A stretch of DNA of 64,000 nucleotides from Cryptomeria japonica (Eukaryota > Streptophyta > Pinopsida > Cupressales > Cupressaceae), in contig NC_081406.1 of NCBI RefSeq assembly GCF_030272615.1, forward strand, positions 143,957,041-144,021,040, in the 5' to 3' direction. Positions 23,489 through 35,428 of the stretch are shown in pieces (within the stretch, counting starts at the first letter, position 1; each line of letters begins with the position of its first letter). Made by a program: the position numbers and the translations under genes. Under the pieces are notes generated by a model that searched no databases, had not been told where the DNA came from, and saw only the letters and a program-made list of their open reading frames with translations.

Positions 23489-25374
23489 TGTAATGTCCCC
23501 TTCTCAGGCGTGATGTTTCAGTTGACCGATGGCCTATTTCGAAGACTCGTAGGCTACTCAATGGGTGAAATTAGGGTTTCCAGTTTTGGAGGTTGTTGTT
23601 GCTCATGAATTAGAGTTTGGATCGCAGATTCTTTCTAGGTTTTCAAAGGGCTTCACAGTGGTATGTCCTGCTTTGCGCTCTAAGCACTTTTTGGAATTTA
23701 CTATTTTTAGTAAATTCTATTTTTGGCAGTGGTCCTGATTATTTCGACACAGTTGGTTCTCTTCTTCAGTGGGTTCAGTTGGCTTCATCACTTTTGGCCT
23801 TGGGATGTTTTTGGAGAGATAAGTTCATTTCATTTAAATAATGTTATGTTTTAATGTTATATTTTAAAGTTGACCCCTTGGCCTAGCTTCATCACTTCAA
23901 GTTGTTTTAAAAGGTAGTCTTCAAGGGTGGACGCATCATGGAAGGGATTTAATATTTCCTAAGGTCTAAAATCTTGCTTATGAAAAGGGGTGCCAACTTT
24001 ATGAAGAGAAGTGAATTAAAATAAAAGTTAATTAAAAGCTTTTAAAAGTGGCGCCATCTCTTGGAGGAAAATTCAAATGTGCAATTAGGGTGCACTTCCT
24101 AGAAGCCTCTAAAGATTCCTTGTTAAGCTTATAAATGGAGGCCTCTTCCCTTCATTTCAGGAGGGGATGTCTATGGAAGTGTTACTCTGTCGGAATGGTA
24201 TTGGGGTTGCTTTGAGGAATGAATGCCTCCTAGCCTTGGCATTGCTTCTTGCTTGAAAGATAGCAACTAGTGGTGATTTAGTGTAGTTGTGAGAGTTTGT
24301 AATGAGGATTGCATTGTAGCTTGATGTGTGCTGAAAGTTCAGTTATTTGCATTTCGTCTCATTTTCGGGAGTCACGGTTAGCAGGGCAGATTCATAGTTT
24401 CACTCATATAATTCAAAATAAAAACATATTCATTCTGGGTATTGCATATTTCCTCTTGTTTTGGCTAGGCGCTCCTTTGTGCAAATTTGCAGATTCTAAT
24501 ATGAAGTGTTTTATTTTATAGAGAAGAATCGTCATTCTTGCCTAGCGTCACCGCTGGGAATTGCCTTGGGGTTCGTGTTAAATAATCTGTTGGGTTAATG
24601 TCTAATTTCTTGGTATTGGTTTGTTTGCCTCCTTCATAGGAAGCCATTGCTTTTAGTTTTGGGTCATTCGGACTAGTATTGAGAGAGTAATGAGCATTTT
24701 AGTGATTCCATGTGTTGCTGATTAAGCATTTCAAGTGCAGGTCTGTCGTAAATCAGAATATTAAGATTGATCCTTGAGTAGAATTTCTTGGACTTATCAT
24801 TTTTGTTAAGCCCGGGAGAGTCTTCTATATTGTTGCAGCATTGTATAGTCTTAATCTTATTATGATCTTGGCAAGCATTCACTATCATATTGTAAGCTGA
24901 ACAATAGTACTGGCAACATTTCTTCTCATTTTCATTTCACGCTTGTTATTTACATTTAATTCCATTTCTAAGTTCTTAGCATCTCCACCCTATGGTAGCT
25001 CCATTCCCACCCTGGGTTTGAAAGCACATGCTTGGTGTCGAGTTTTCCTTCCAGCACTTGTAATTGTAAAGATCCTCTGACCATATGTTAGTCCATCTTG
25101 AGCACATTCTTGGTTAGAGTTGCTTTCAGCATGCACTAAGATCCTCTAACCATATATTAGTCCATTTTGGGCACATTCTTGGTTAGAGTTACTTTCAGAA
25201 TGCTTTAAGACCCTCTGACCATATGCTCACGCCTTGCCCAACCCGGGATCCTGGTGTACATCTTGGTTAGAGTTGTATTCCGCATCGTTTTGGTTTAAGT
25301 GTTAACCCTAAAAGATGTGTGTTGCATTACTTTTTGTAATTGAAAAATTGAAAAAATTGGTCTGGGATATTTCA
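23489..25374 (+). repeat. 5' LTR of F
   Basis: Starts TGTAATGTCCCC and ends GGGATATTTCA directly before the PBS. In the first 215 bases I counted 11 differences from the 3' LTR, mostly transitions, which points to an old insertion. Confidence 0.93.
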
Positions 25375-25375
25375 A

Positions 25376-25388
25376 TGGTATCAGAGCT
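25376..25388 (+). other. Primer binding site of F
   Basis: TGGTATCAGAGCT one base after the 5' LTR, matching the 3' end of plant initiator methionine tRNA. Confidence 0.9.
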
Positions 25389-25565
25389 TCACGTCTTGCC
25401 ATCCTATGAAACAAACCTTCTATGAGTGACAGAGAAAGAAGATACTTAGCAAGGGAAGATAAGAAGGCTGCAAGTCAGTTTCAGTTTCAGTGGTATCAGG
25501 TTCCTGAAGGTCAGACAGCATCAGAGGTTTTGAGGGCTCATTGGGAGTCTTCTCCGGGAACATAA

Positions 25566-26760
25566 ATGGGGGACAGTGAGAGGCCAGTGGGTGGTACTGA
25601 GAGGTTTACAAGCAATCGGGATGAAAGTGGAAAAGGAAGGGAAAGAACACCAAGTCCGGGAAGGAGGTTCGAGAGGAAGATGGATGCATTAATGGATATG
25701 GTATCTCTCATGATGGGGAAAATGGGTCAGAGTTCTAATTCACAGAACAATCAAGGGCACACCGGAGAACACAGCGGCTCCAACTAGCATAATGAACATG
25801 CTACTCTGCATACCTCAAATAGAACAAACATTTCTTCCAGGCCTTTTAAACCCACCTTCTTGGCACCAGTAAACCCTCAACCTGATCCGGGAGAGAATGC
25901 ATCGTTTATGGAACAACTGAGACTTGATCGTGCTAAGTATGAGTCTCTTCCTGATGAAATCAAGTTAGACATGTCTTACAATGATTTCGTGGACCATAAA
26001 AGGAAGAATAAAGGACATGGGAGACATTGTGAACATAGGGAAGCAACAGTACAGAGGGATTTGCATCAAGCAATCAACAAGGTTATGCTTCCACATTTGA
26101 CAGGAGTGACAATAGTTCAGCTAGAGCTTGGATACAGAAGTTAGACAACTATCTAGCTCTTAGACCCATGACAGAAGAGGAGGCAATCAAGTTTGCTATG
26201 CTTCATTTAGATGGGGTGGCACACGAATGGTGGTACCATGGTCTAGTCACCTTGGGGCATCAGTCGATCACTACCTATGATGAGTTCACCAATAGGCTCA
26301 CAGAGAGATTCGAGAAAAGGGATCCAGAAGTACATTTCAGAGAATTGGCACAACTTAGACAACATGGCACGGTCGATGCTTACATAGCTAAATTTTAGAG
26401 GCTTTCAGTAATGGTCACGGGAATCACCGAGAGGCGGTTGGTGATCCTATTCAGTGAAGGGCTTATGGAACCACTCAAGGGTTGGATTAAAGTTTTCGAT
26501 CCACCCTCCTTACAAGAGGCAATGAAAAAAGCAAGAAATATGGAGTGGGCTGCTCCTAAGGCAAAAATTCAATCCAAGCCATTATTTCACAAAAAGGATA
26601 AAGGAAAGGGACCTCACCATAAGGAGTTCAAATAGCATAACACTCATGTCACAAGGTTGGATCCAGAGACACTTAACGAACTCCGAAGAAAGGAGTTATG
26701 TTTCCAATGTAGAGAAAAATGATCCCCAGATCATATTTGCCCAAAGGGAGTCAAAATTCA
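25566..26760 (+). pseudogene. F gag (capsid and zinc knuckle), broken
   Basis: The capsid precursor. Pieces at 25566-25787, 25860-26144, 26168-26398 and 26411-26635 join into a gag homologous to that of G. They are separated by TAG stops (25785, 26396, 26633) and a frameshift near 26100. The core has LHLDGVAHEWW, EFTNRLTERFEKRDP and ERRLVILFSEGL. A CCHC knuckle follows at about 26695-26745 (CFQC...HIC), with TGA replacing the expected Trp codon. Confidence 0.9.
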
Positions 26761-26938
26761 TCAAATTGAATACTATTCAGCTGGAGAAAGCGATTCTAAT
26801 TCTTCAGACCAGCAATCAGATTGTGATGACAGCGAAGTGGAAAAAGTTCCCGAAGAATCTGAAGGTGAAAAAGGAAGTGGGGGTACCTTGGCTCAACTTT
26901 CGAGCTTTCAAAAAAATGAATCCTTCAAGGTTTGAGGG

Positions 26939-27057
26939 ATGATTAAGGGGCAGCGAATAGTTGCTTTGATTGATACTCGAGCAACGCATAACTTCATTGA
27001 TGAAGTGGTGGTGGCAAGAAAGGGCTGCAAACAGAAGATTTTGAAGGCTTCAAGGTT
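26939..27057 (+). pseudogene. F aspartic protease, degenerate
   Basis: The retrotransposon aspartic protease cleaves the polyprotein. The active-site triad, normally Asp-Ser/Thr-Gly, reads DTR followed by ATHNFID at 26972 onward, so the glycine is replaced by arginine. The frame then shifts: the next part of the domain continues in the frame of 27058-28815 ([11 protein letters not shown]). The protease is inactive. Confidence 0.8.
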
Positions 27058-28815
27058 ATGGTTGCTGATGGGTTTCATATTTCTTGCACCAAGAAGATCC
27101 CAAATATGTCTATGCAATTGGGCAACCACGAAGTCAAGGATGACTTCTATGTAGTCAGCATTGGAGATACGGATGCCGTCCTAGGCATTCAATGGCTGCG
27201 TTCACTTGGAGAGATCTCCCTAAATCTGCAAATCATGGAGCTCAAGTTTCAATCCGATGGGAAGAAGGTGGTGTTAAGAAGAATGTCTAACGGTGGACCT
27301 CGGATTGTGTCATTCAAGCGAATGGCAAAGTTGATTCGGCATGATCAAGTTGAGTGGGCTGCGGAATGTATGATTCTCCCAGCTAGTCCAGTTGAAACAA
27401 AGAGGGACTACCCTCCTGATATCCAGTCCTTACTCTCCAGGAAGAGTAAAGTGTTTGCTGATTTACCTCCTGGGCCACCTCCTGAACGAGGCTCAGAGCA
27501 TGTCATAGAGCTTAAGGAAGGGGCTAAACCAGTTATCACAACTCCATATCGATACCCTAAGAAGCAAAAGGATGAGATTGAGAAAAACATTAAGGAACTC
27601 TTGGAGATGGGCTTCATTCGTCCAAGTAAGAGTCCTTTCGTTTCAGCAGTTGTCCTTGTGAAGAAGGATGGTACCATTCGCATGTGTGTGGATTATCATG
27701 CTTTGAATCAAAGCACCATCAAAAATCGATACCCCATTCCAAGGATAGATGAGCTACATGGAGCCAAGTTCTTCTCAAAGATTGATCTGAGGTCGGGCTA
27801 CTACCAAATTCGGATGAGAGGGTCTAATGTTGAGAAGATAGCATTTAGATGTCACTATGGTCACTTCGAGTTTTTAGTCATGCCATTTGGGTTGACTAAT
27901 GCTCCTGCTACCTTCCAGTCTTGTATGAACAGAGTCTTTCAGAAGCAGTTGAGGAACTTCGTGTTAATTTTTTTTTATGACATTCTGATCTACAGCAGGA
28001 CATGGGAAGAACACCTCAAGCACTTCGAGGAAGTGCTTAGCATCCTTGAATCAGAAAGTCTATTTGCCAAAGAATCCAAATGTGAATTTGGAATGAAGGA
28101 GCTACTTTACCTTGGTCACATAATCAATGCTGATGGAGTGAAGGTTGATCCCGAAAAGATCAACGCAATAGTTGATTGGCCACCCCCAGAGAACTTGACT
28201 CATTTGAAAGGGTTCTTGGGTCTTTGTGGTTTTTACAGAAGATTTGTGAAGGGCTATTCACAAAACGCTACTCCTCTTACTGACCTCACGAAAAAGGGAG
28301 CTTTTTGTTGGACAAAAAAGGCTCAAACTACTTTTGATAAGTTTAAGAAGATCATGAGCTCTTGTCCGGTTTTGGCAATCCCAGATTTCTCCAAGCCCTT
28401 CGAGCTACAGTGTGATGCATCTGGAGAAGGTGTTGGGGCTGTTTTGATGCAAGACAAGCATCCCATTGTGTTTGAGAGTAGAAAATTAAGAGGTGTTGAA
28501 AGGACCTACTCCATCTATGACAAGGAAATGCTTGCAATCATGCATGCATTAGCTAAGTTCAGACAGTATTTGGTGGGGAGCAAATTTGTGGTCAAGAGTG
28601 ATCACAATAGTCTCAAGCACTACATGCATCAGAAGGATTTGAACGAGAGACAACAAAAGTGGGTGAGTAAGCTTCAAGCTTACGATTTTGACATTGAGTA
28701 TGTCAAAGGGAAAAACAATATTGTGGCTGATGCTCTATCTAGGAGACCTCATATGAGTTCATTGTGTGAGCTCACTGCTGATTGGAAGGACATGTTGCTC
28801 GCTGATTATGCCTAA
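27058..28815 (+). pseudogene. F reverse transcriptase and RNase H with a mutated catalytic site
   Basis: This 585-codon open frame copies element RNA into DNA and degrades the RNA strand. It holds the linker, then RT blocks [29 protein letters not shown] and [11 protein letters not shown]. The catalytic box is FFYDILIYS at 27970 onward, where the family has FxDDILIYS. The first Asp is Tyr (TAT at 27976-27978), which should abolish synthesis. RNase H follows with [29 protein letters not shown] and [12 protein letters not shown]. The frame ends at TAA 28813-28815 before the integrase. Confidence 0.95.
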
Positions 28816-28821
28816 AATCAG

Positions 28822-30240
28822 TTGGCAATCAGCATCATTGAAGGTACTTTTCATGACGAAAGGTACAAGGTGGTTGACGAGCTGATACACTACAAGGGTA
28901 GAATCTTTGTGGTGGCTGATTCTAAGCTCAAAAAAAAGATTTTGATGACATTCCATGTACTAGTCATCAGGGTTTCTTCAAGACATATAGGCAAATTCGG
29001 GAAAGATTTGCTTGGAAAGGGCTGAAAGGGGAAGTTCAATGCTACATCCAGGAATGTCCTACTTGTCAGATGAACATGAATGAGCACACTCTACCTGCTG
29101 ATCTGCTGCAACCTCTTCCCATTCCCAACCAAAAATGGGAAAGCATATCAATGGACTTCATCACTGGGTTGCCTTCATCATTGGGTTGCCAAAGGCCCAA
29201 GGCAAAGATTGTATCTATGTTGTAGTGGACAGATTGACAAAGTTTGCTCACTTCTTTGCCATCACGAGCTCTTTTTCAGCAACTCAAGTTGCAGATTTGA
29301 TTTTTCATGAGGTGTTTAGATTGCATGGGTTGCCGAAAAACATTGTGAGTGATAGGGACAGCAAGTTCCTAAGCACCTTTTGGCAAGAAGTCTTCAGGAT
29401 GAGTGGTATGGTGCTTACTCCAAGCACTAGTTATCACCCCCAATCCGATGGACAAACAGAGATAGTGAACAAGTGGTTGGAAGGCTATCTGAGAAACTAT
29501 GTTTCGGAGCAGCAAAGAGCATGAGCGAAATGGCTCCACATAGGCGAGTATTGTTACAATTCTTCCTTTCACATGTCAATAAGGATGTCTCCCTTCATGG
29601 CTCTCTATGGTTATGAGGCTCCTAGCTTTGCTGATTTGGTGTTTGGTGATAGCAAAGCCCCTCAAACCAAGGATTTGTTGCAGCAAAGTCAAAACATCTT
29701 GAAATCCTTGAAGAAGAACTTGCAGACTGCTCAGAATCAGCAGAAAATGTACGTTGATCAACGACGCGTTGAGCGCTCTTTTGAGGTTGGAGATATGGTT
29801 TATCTTCGACTATAGCCATACAGACAGTCTACTCTCAAGAAGAGTGGAGCTGAGAAGCTCAAGCCTCGTTTCTATGGGCCATTCCAAGTCATCAGAAAGG
29901 TTGGAGCAGTAGCTTATGAGTCGGAGCTACCTTCGAGTAGTAAAGTGCACAATGTCTTCCACGTGTCTCGCCTCAAGAAGGCACTTGGACATAATGTTAT
30001 TGCTTCTTCACAATTACCACCTTTGGACAAAGAAGGGCAGTTGATTTTGATTTCGGAAGAGATTATTGATTCTAGAGAGCGTTCTTTGAGAAGAAGAACA
30101 ATCAAGGAATACTTGGTGAGGTGGAAGAATTTGCCCTTGGACGATGCAACTTGGGAGAATGAGGAGATTTTGCAGCATCCAAACTTGCAATTGCTTGAGG
30201 ACAAGAAATCTTGGGGAGGGCGGACTATAATGTCCCCTTC
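28822..30240 (+). pseudogene. F integrase with C-terminal chromodomain-like segment, broken
   Basis: The integrase inserts the DNA copy; the chromodomain is thought to guide it to chromatin. After a frameshift near 28960 the HHCC finger region reads CPTCQMNMNEH. The core has Asp in MDFITGLP, Asp in VSDRDSKF and Glu in DGQTEIVN, so the DDE residues remain. A 17-bp tandem duplication (29157-29190) breaks the frame next to the first Asp. TGA (29522-29524) and TAG stops follow. The tail carries VRWKNLPLDDATWENE, typical of chromovirus chromodomains. Confidence 0.92.
29157..29190. repeat. 17-bp tandem duplication in the integrase of F
   Basis: TTCATCACTGGGTTGCC is followed at once by TTCATCATTGGGTTGCC. 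Seventeen is not a multiple of three, so the event frameshifts the integrase core. Confidence 0.9.
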
Positions 30241-32110
30241 TCAGGCGTGATGTTTCGGTTGACCGATGGCCTATTTCGGAGACCCGTAGGCTACTCAATG
30301 GGTGAAATTAGGGTTTCTAGTTTTGGAGGTTGTTGTTGCTCATGAATTAGAGTTTGGATCGCGGATTCTTTCTGGGTTTTCAGAGGGCTTCGCAGTGGTA
30401 TGTCCTCCTTTGCGTTCTGAGCACTTTTTGGAATTTACTATTTTTAGTAAATTCTATTTCTGGCAGTGGTCCTGATTATTTCGGCACAGTTGGTTCTCTT
30501 CTTCAGTGGGTTCAGTTGGCTTCGTCACTTTTGGCCTTGGGATGTTTTTGGAGAGATAAGTTCATTTCATTTAAATAATGTTATGTTTTAATGTTATATT
30601 TTAAAGTTGACCCCTTGGCCTAGCTTCATCACTTCAAGTTGTTTTAAAAGGTGGTCTTCAAGGGTGGACGCATCATGGAAGGGATTTAATATTTCCTAAG
30701 GTCTAAAATCTTGCTTATGAAAAGGGGTGCCAACTTTATGAAGAGAAGTGAATTAAAATAAAGGTTAATTAAAAGTTTTTAAAAGTGGCGCCATCTCTTG
30801 GAAGAAAATTCAAATGTGCAATTAGGGCGCACTTTCTAGAAGCCTCTAAAAATTCCTTGTTAAGCTTATAAATGGAGACCTCTTCCCTTCATTTCAGGAG
30901 GGGATGTCTATGGAAGTGTTACTCTGTCGGAATGGTATTGGGGTTGCTTCGAGGAATGAATGCCTCCTAGCCTTGGCATTGCTTCTTGCTTGAAAGATAG
31001 CAACTAGTGGTGATTTAATGTAGTTGTGAGAGTTTGTAGTGAGGATTGCATTGTAGCTTGATGTGTGCTAGAAGTTCAGTTATTTACATTTCATTTCATT
31101 TTCGGGAGTCGCAGTTAGCAGGGCAGATTCGTAGTTTCACTCATATAATTCAAAATAAAAACATATTCATTCTAGGTATTGCATATTTCCTCTTGTTTAG
31201 GCTGGGCACTCCTTTGTGCAAATTTGCAGATTCTAATATGAAGTGTTTTATTTTATAGAGAAGAATCGCCATTCTTGCGTGGCGTCACTGCTGGGAACTG
31301 CCTTGGGGTTCGTGTTAAATAATCTATTGGGTTAATGTCTGATTTCTTGGTATTGGTTTGTTCGCCTCCTTCATAGGAAGCCATTGCTTTTAGTTTTGGG
31401 TCATTCGGACTAGTATTGAGAGAGTAATGAGCATTTTAGTGATTCCATGTGTTACTGATTAAGCATTTCAAGTGCAAGTCTGTCGTAAATTAGAATATTA
31501 AGATTGATCCTTGAGTAGAATTTCTTGGACTTATCATTTTTGTTAAGCCTGGGAGAGTCTTCTATATTGTTGCAGCATTGTATAGTCTTAATCTTATGAT
31601 CTTGGCAAGCATTCACTATCATATTATAAGCTGAACAATAGTACTGAAAGCATTTCTTCTCATTTTCATTTCACGCTTGTTATTTACATTTAATTCCATT
31701 TCTAAGTTCTTAGCATCTCTGCCATATGGTAGCTCCATTCCCACCTTGAGTTTGAAAGCACATGCTTGGTGTCGAGTTTTCCTTCCAGTAGTTGTAATTG
31801 TAAAGATCCTCTGACCATATGTTAGTCCATCTTGGGGCACATTCTTGGTTAGCGTTGCTTTCAGCATGCACTAAAATCCTCTGACCATATGTTAGTCCAT
31901 TTTGGGCACATTCTTGGTTAGAGTTACTTTCAGAATGCTTTAAGACCCTCTGACCATATGCTCACGCCTTGCCCAACCCGGGATCCTGGTGTACATTCTT
32001 GGTTAGAGTTGTATTCCGCATCGTTTTGGTTTAAGTGCTAACCCTAACGGATGTGTGTTGCATTACTTTTTGTAATTGAAAAATTGAAAAAATTGGTCTG
32101 GGATATTTCA
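30226..32110 (+). repeat. 3' LTR of F
   Basis: Starts TATAATGTCCCC (TG changed to TA) after the purine tract GGGGAGGGCGGAC, and ends GGGATATTTCA. It is 1885 bp against 1886 bp for the 5' copy. Confidence 0.93.
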
Positions 32111-32943
32111 GGATCTATTGTAATGGATATCTTTTGGCAATGCAACAAAATTCTACCAATTTGTATGTGCACTCTAAGACTTTAAGCTTAGATGTAAACC
32201 AGATTGCTTTCAATAAAAGAGACAAGTTGTGTTGAGACTTTGTGCCAATTCAAGTTGTTATGTGACGACATTTTCTAGAGTTGATTGTGATTTTTGTTCT
32301 ATTGTTCAAGAGAGATTTAAATTCAATCTTGCAAACTTTGAGCTACTAATTGTATTTAGAGTTATATGTTTGGTTTTCAGATTTAGTCTTGCAAACTTTG
32401 AGCTGCTTATCATATTTGAAGCTAGTGTGGAAAGCTCCAAAGGGAAGATAGCTTGTAGACTTTGTGCTACTTCTATTTTTAAGACTTGTGCATGTAAGGT
32501 GAAGTGCATCATGTAGTTAGACTTTGAGTTGCTACATATTGTGCTTGGTTACTAGAAAATCATCTAAAAAGTTTGATAGGAGAATAGATAGTTAAAGACT
32601 TTGAGCTTTCTTTCTATTTTCCCGTCCTGGGGAAGTGATGGAGGTCTTTGTGCTTTCATGGAAACTTTGCTTCCCTTTGTGTTCCAAAAATTCTACAAAA
32701 AGGTCTCATTTTTGTATTTGCTGTTATTTATTTCCAATTGCTATTATTTTTTTGTGAAGAGAAAAGAGTATAGTTTTTCTTGAAAGAAGAAGAAAGATTG
32801 TTGTCCCACCCATATTAGATTAGTTTAGTTTGTAGATAGGGGGAGCCTTTCCTAAATTAAGAGAGTATCATACTCACACACTGTGGCTGAAACCACAATT
32901 TTGCACATCCCCCAAGTGTACAAAATTTTCAACCAACAATCTG

Positions 32944-33316
32944 CTAGTATCCCGCTCTTCTTCCTCCCTATGCATCATTTCTTCGTATCATTGCAATATT
33001 TGTTGTCGACAATGCTCTCTGTTCCTTTCCTCCCACTGGTCTTGCAATTCAATTAAATTTTGTGCCAACAATCTTGGAATTCTCCTGAGAAGATCGAAGA
33101 CCACGTGGTTTACTAAGAGTTCGTCGCATACCATGCTCTCCCAAGGACCGCTCTCCCGATCTTTCCTCTACATGTACTAATTGACCGAAGCTTCCCACAG
33201 GTTTACTAAGTCTTGTGTCTTTCGATCTTCTAATGTTTCTTCCTCGTTGTCACTTTCCGTTACTAGTACTCATTCAAACAATCGGCCCATTACTCTGCCA
33301 TGCTTGCCACCACTCT
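32944..33316 (-). pseudogene. Gag-like N-terminal remnant of element J
   Basis: On the minus strand, downstream of the J PBS, one frame reads as a charged, Glu/Arg-rich protein with a few stops (for example LLRRIPRLLAQNLIELQDQ and QWEERNREHCRQQ). It has the look of the N-terminal part of a plant Ty3 gag, but I cannot assign the lineage. It is interrupted at 32943 by LTR I. A continuation of 8 bases is seen at 20921-20928 before LTR H. Confidence 0.5.
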
Positions 33317-33340
33317 CGAGTCCTCTCAAATCTCCAGGTT

Positions 33341-33359
33341 CGAATCAGCAACAGCGCCA
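33341..33359 (-). other. Primer binding site of element J
   Basis: The minus strand reads TGGCGCTGTTGCTGATTCG three bases after an LTR end (GCAATAAACA). It starts with TGG, as the complement of a tRNA CCA end does, and continues into GAACC, like a tRNA T arm. It differs from the Met type used by F and G. Confidence 0.65.
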
Positions 33360-33362
33360 AAA

Positions 33363-33960
33363 TGTTTATTGCTATATCTAATAAATTAAATATAGGAAAT
33401 AATAATACAAATGATAATACATATCAGACACAGCAGTAAAATATATCTTTATTCGCACATGAAATTATTATAGAGAGGAAGACCAAAGATGGTCGACCCA
33501 GGATTACAATTGATCTAACTATACCTTACTACCTTCCTTGGCAATACACAACATATTTAAAAGACCCAACAGTTGCCAAGAGGAACACAACCATCAACCA
33601 ACTGACACATAACTACCCAAGAGTGACAACCCACATAATAAAAATAATTAATAATACATTGGCAAATAACCAATATTATCGAAAAGGCATTTTATACGGA
33701 CTACAACCTGAATTCTCTTCAACTTAAAATTAAATTACTATAGCCCCCACAATAAGACAATCAAGTAGTTGACCATTTTGTAACAATTAGAACTGCATTA
33801 TATCCTACAATGGTTATATGGCACATCCTTTAGACGATCAAAGAGTTTAAGGTCCACATAAAATAAATCAACAAAATGCAATAAGATCACTGTATGATCA
33901 ATAGTTTAAAAACTCACCAAACTCCTGCAACTTCTGTGTGCACCAAGTAACTCACCCACT
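33363..33960 (-). mobile_element. LTR of element J, outer end unresolved
   Basis: On the minus strand the LTR ends at 33363 with CA before the PBS. A TATA-like stretch (TTTAAATATG) lies near 33550. The 5' start was not identified; 33960 is only a working limit. Confidence 0.45.
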
Positions 33961-35428
33961 TCTTGTGGGCAAGTTTGAACAAGTCAAGGCCTGAAACTAT
34001 GACACATATTTTTGAGTACTGACCAAATTTTTTGGCTGATTTTTTTTGTGGCTATAATTCTGATATTTCCGTGCTCTTCATGCCTGTCCACAATCCTACT
34101 CTGCCCACACTTTGCAAGCGCTTGCCAGTATTAGATTTTTTTGAGGTCACTCAGTGTTCTTGTAGTTAGGAGAATTCAGGCCCTTATTTTTGTGATTAAT
34201 TCTGCCTGCTGGGCACTGGAAAATCAGACGCTATTTTAAGTTTTAGTAACTACTTTTTTAGGCATAAAATATTTTCTAAGCTTACGAGCTTTTATTAGTT
34301 TATTTGAGGTGTCGATTTTAGACTATGTTAGATGCTGCTGGTTTATTCTGGTTAGACAGCAGTCATATTTTAGATTTATTCTTTATTCTGGGTAGACAGC
34401 AGGCATATATTTTTAGTTCTCTGCTTTAATTTGGTGGTCAACAAACATGGCCCTTGCAAGGTTTTGCAATATCAACCCTTCTCTTTTTTAATTATTTTCA
34501 ACCAAAAAAGGACATTTCAACAGGAATAGTTAGCCCTCCTCTTTTTTAATTATTTTCAATCAAAAAGCAACCTTTCAACTATTGACAACAATTTGGGATT
34601 TTAAAAGGGATTTCAATTTTGCCAGTGATTTCAATAAACAATGACTTTCCATTTTTTTGTTGTGGATGGCACTATTATACTATGTGGCAATGTTCGACAA
34701 ACTCATTTCATATGTTGTGCAATTGTATTTTGAATGAAATTATTTTTTTAATGAATTTAAAGTATTTTAACTTGCCAAGTTTTTGAAACTGGCTATGTCA
34801 AAGTTTGCTAAGTAACAAGTTTTTGAATTATGATATATTCATTCACTAAAAGTCTGACACAATAAAGGTTAACCAATATAACAATAAATATGTTGCAAGA
34901 TTAAGGAGATGAATACATCTCATATTATTCTACAACTAACTCTAGATGCAAACCTATAATATGCTGACCTGTTTTGCCTTTGTTTTTTTTCGTTTTGAAA
35001 AGTATTTTGCAAGAGTTTTGAATTGACAAATATAATACACATGATAGAATATTTTGCAAAAAACTAATAACTCAAAAGTTTGACAAACCTCAAAAATACA
35101 TTAAGGTTGAAAATTCCAGATTTTATTTCTGATCTAAAAGTACATTTTTTTCTCAAATGTAAGAGCAACTCAGATCATTAAATAGCATTACATATTGTAG
35201 CATCATAAATTGTAACTTTGTACAATTTACACCACTTTCATGCCCCTGCTTTAGCATGTCCTGTCTTAGCTCTCTCCCAGGTCCATTTCCGGTCTTTTTC
35301 CTCAAAAACTGATGTCATCTTTTTGCACAGAGAACTGAACCTGTGCCTTGGGCTGTGCACTCTCCTTTCCCACTTGTTTGCCCTGTTTTTGGTGGACAGG
35401 GGCACCCAAGGCATCCTAGTCTAGGACA
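33961..35428. other. Unassigned LTR-like interval left of element C
   Basis: AT-rich. Two short local duplications are visible: TTTATTCTGG(T/G)TAGACAGCAG at about 34340 and 34385, and CTCTTTTTTAATTATTTTCAA at about 34480 and 34540. No ORF is supported. It probably joins 41956-43060 as the sequence that element C split. Confidence 0.4.

Larger units (their letters stand above)
23489..32110 (+). mobile_element. Element F: complete but dead Ty3 chromovirus
   Basis: An 8.6-kb element with two 1.9-kb LTRs, an initiator-Met PBS, gag, protease, reverse transcriptase, RNase H, integrase and a C-terminal chromodomain-like segment, and a polypurine tract (GGGGAGGGCGGAC) just before the 3' LTR. The 5-bp flanks, GAGGC left and GGATC right, do not match, so the target duplication is lost or one end has been altered. 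All genes carry stops or frameshifts. It is nested in LTR I. Confidence 0.95.
20934..32938 (+). mobile_element. Element I: 3.4-kb solo LTR split by chromovirus F
   Basis: It starts TGTTGTCCTC at 20934 and ends CAACCAACA at 32938, with the 5-bp duplication ATCTG at 20929-20933 and 32939-32943. F occupies 23489-32110, so the LTR itself is 20934-23488 plus 32111-32938. A TATA box at 23473-23480 lies about 840 bp (without F) from the 3' end, the same distance as in A, B and D. The right part has repeated GACTTTGAGCT motifs (about 32240-32610). No ORF is supported. It interrupts the gag remnant of element J. Confidence 0.8.

Noticed and set aside
23617-23841. A small conserved ORF in both LTRs of F (also 30354-30578)
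   Set aside because: The two are simply the paired LTR copies. The frame has no recognisable domain and overlaps the LTR promoter region.
33341-33370. tRNA gene, because of a T-arm-like GGTTCGAATC
   Set aside because: No acceptor stem partner or other arms; the stretch is the primer binding site next to an LTR end.
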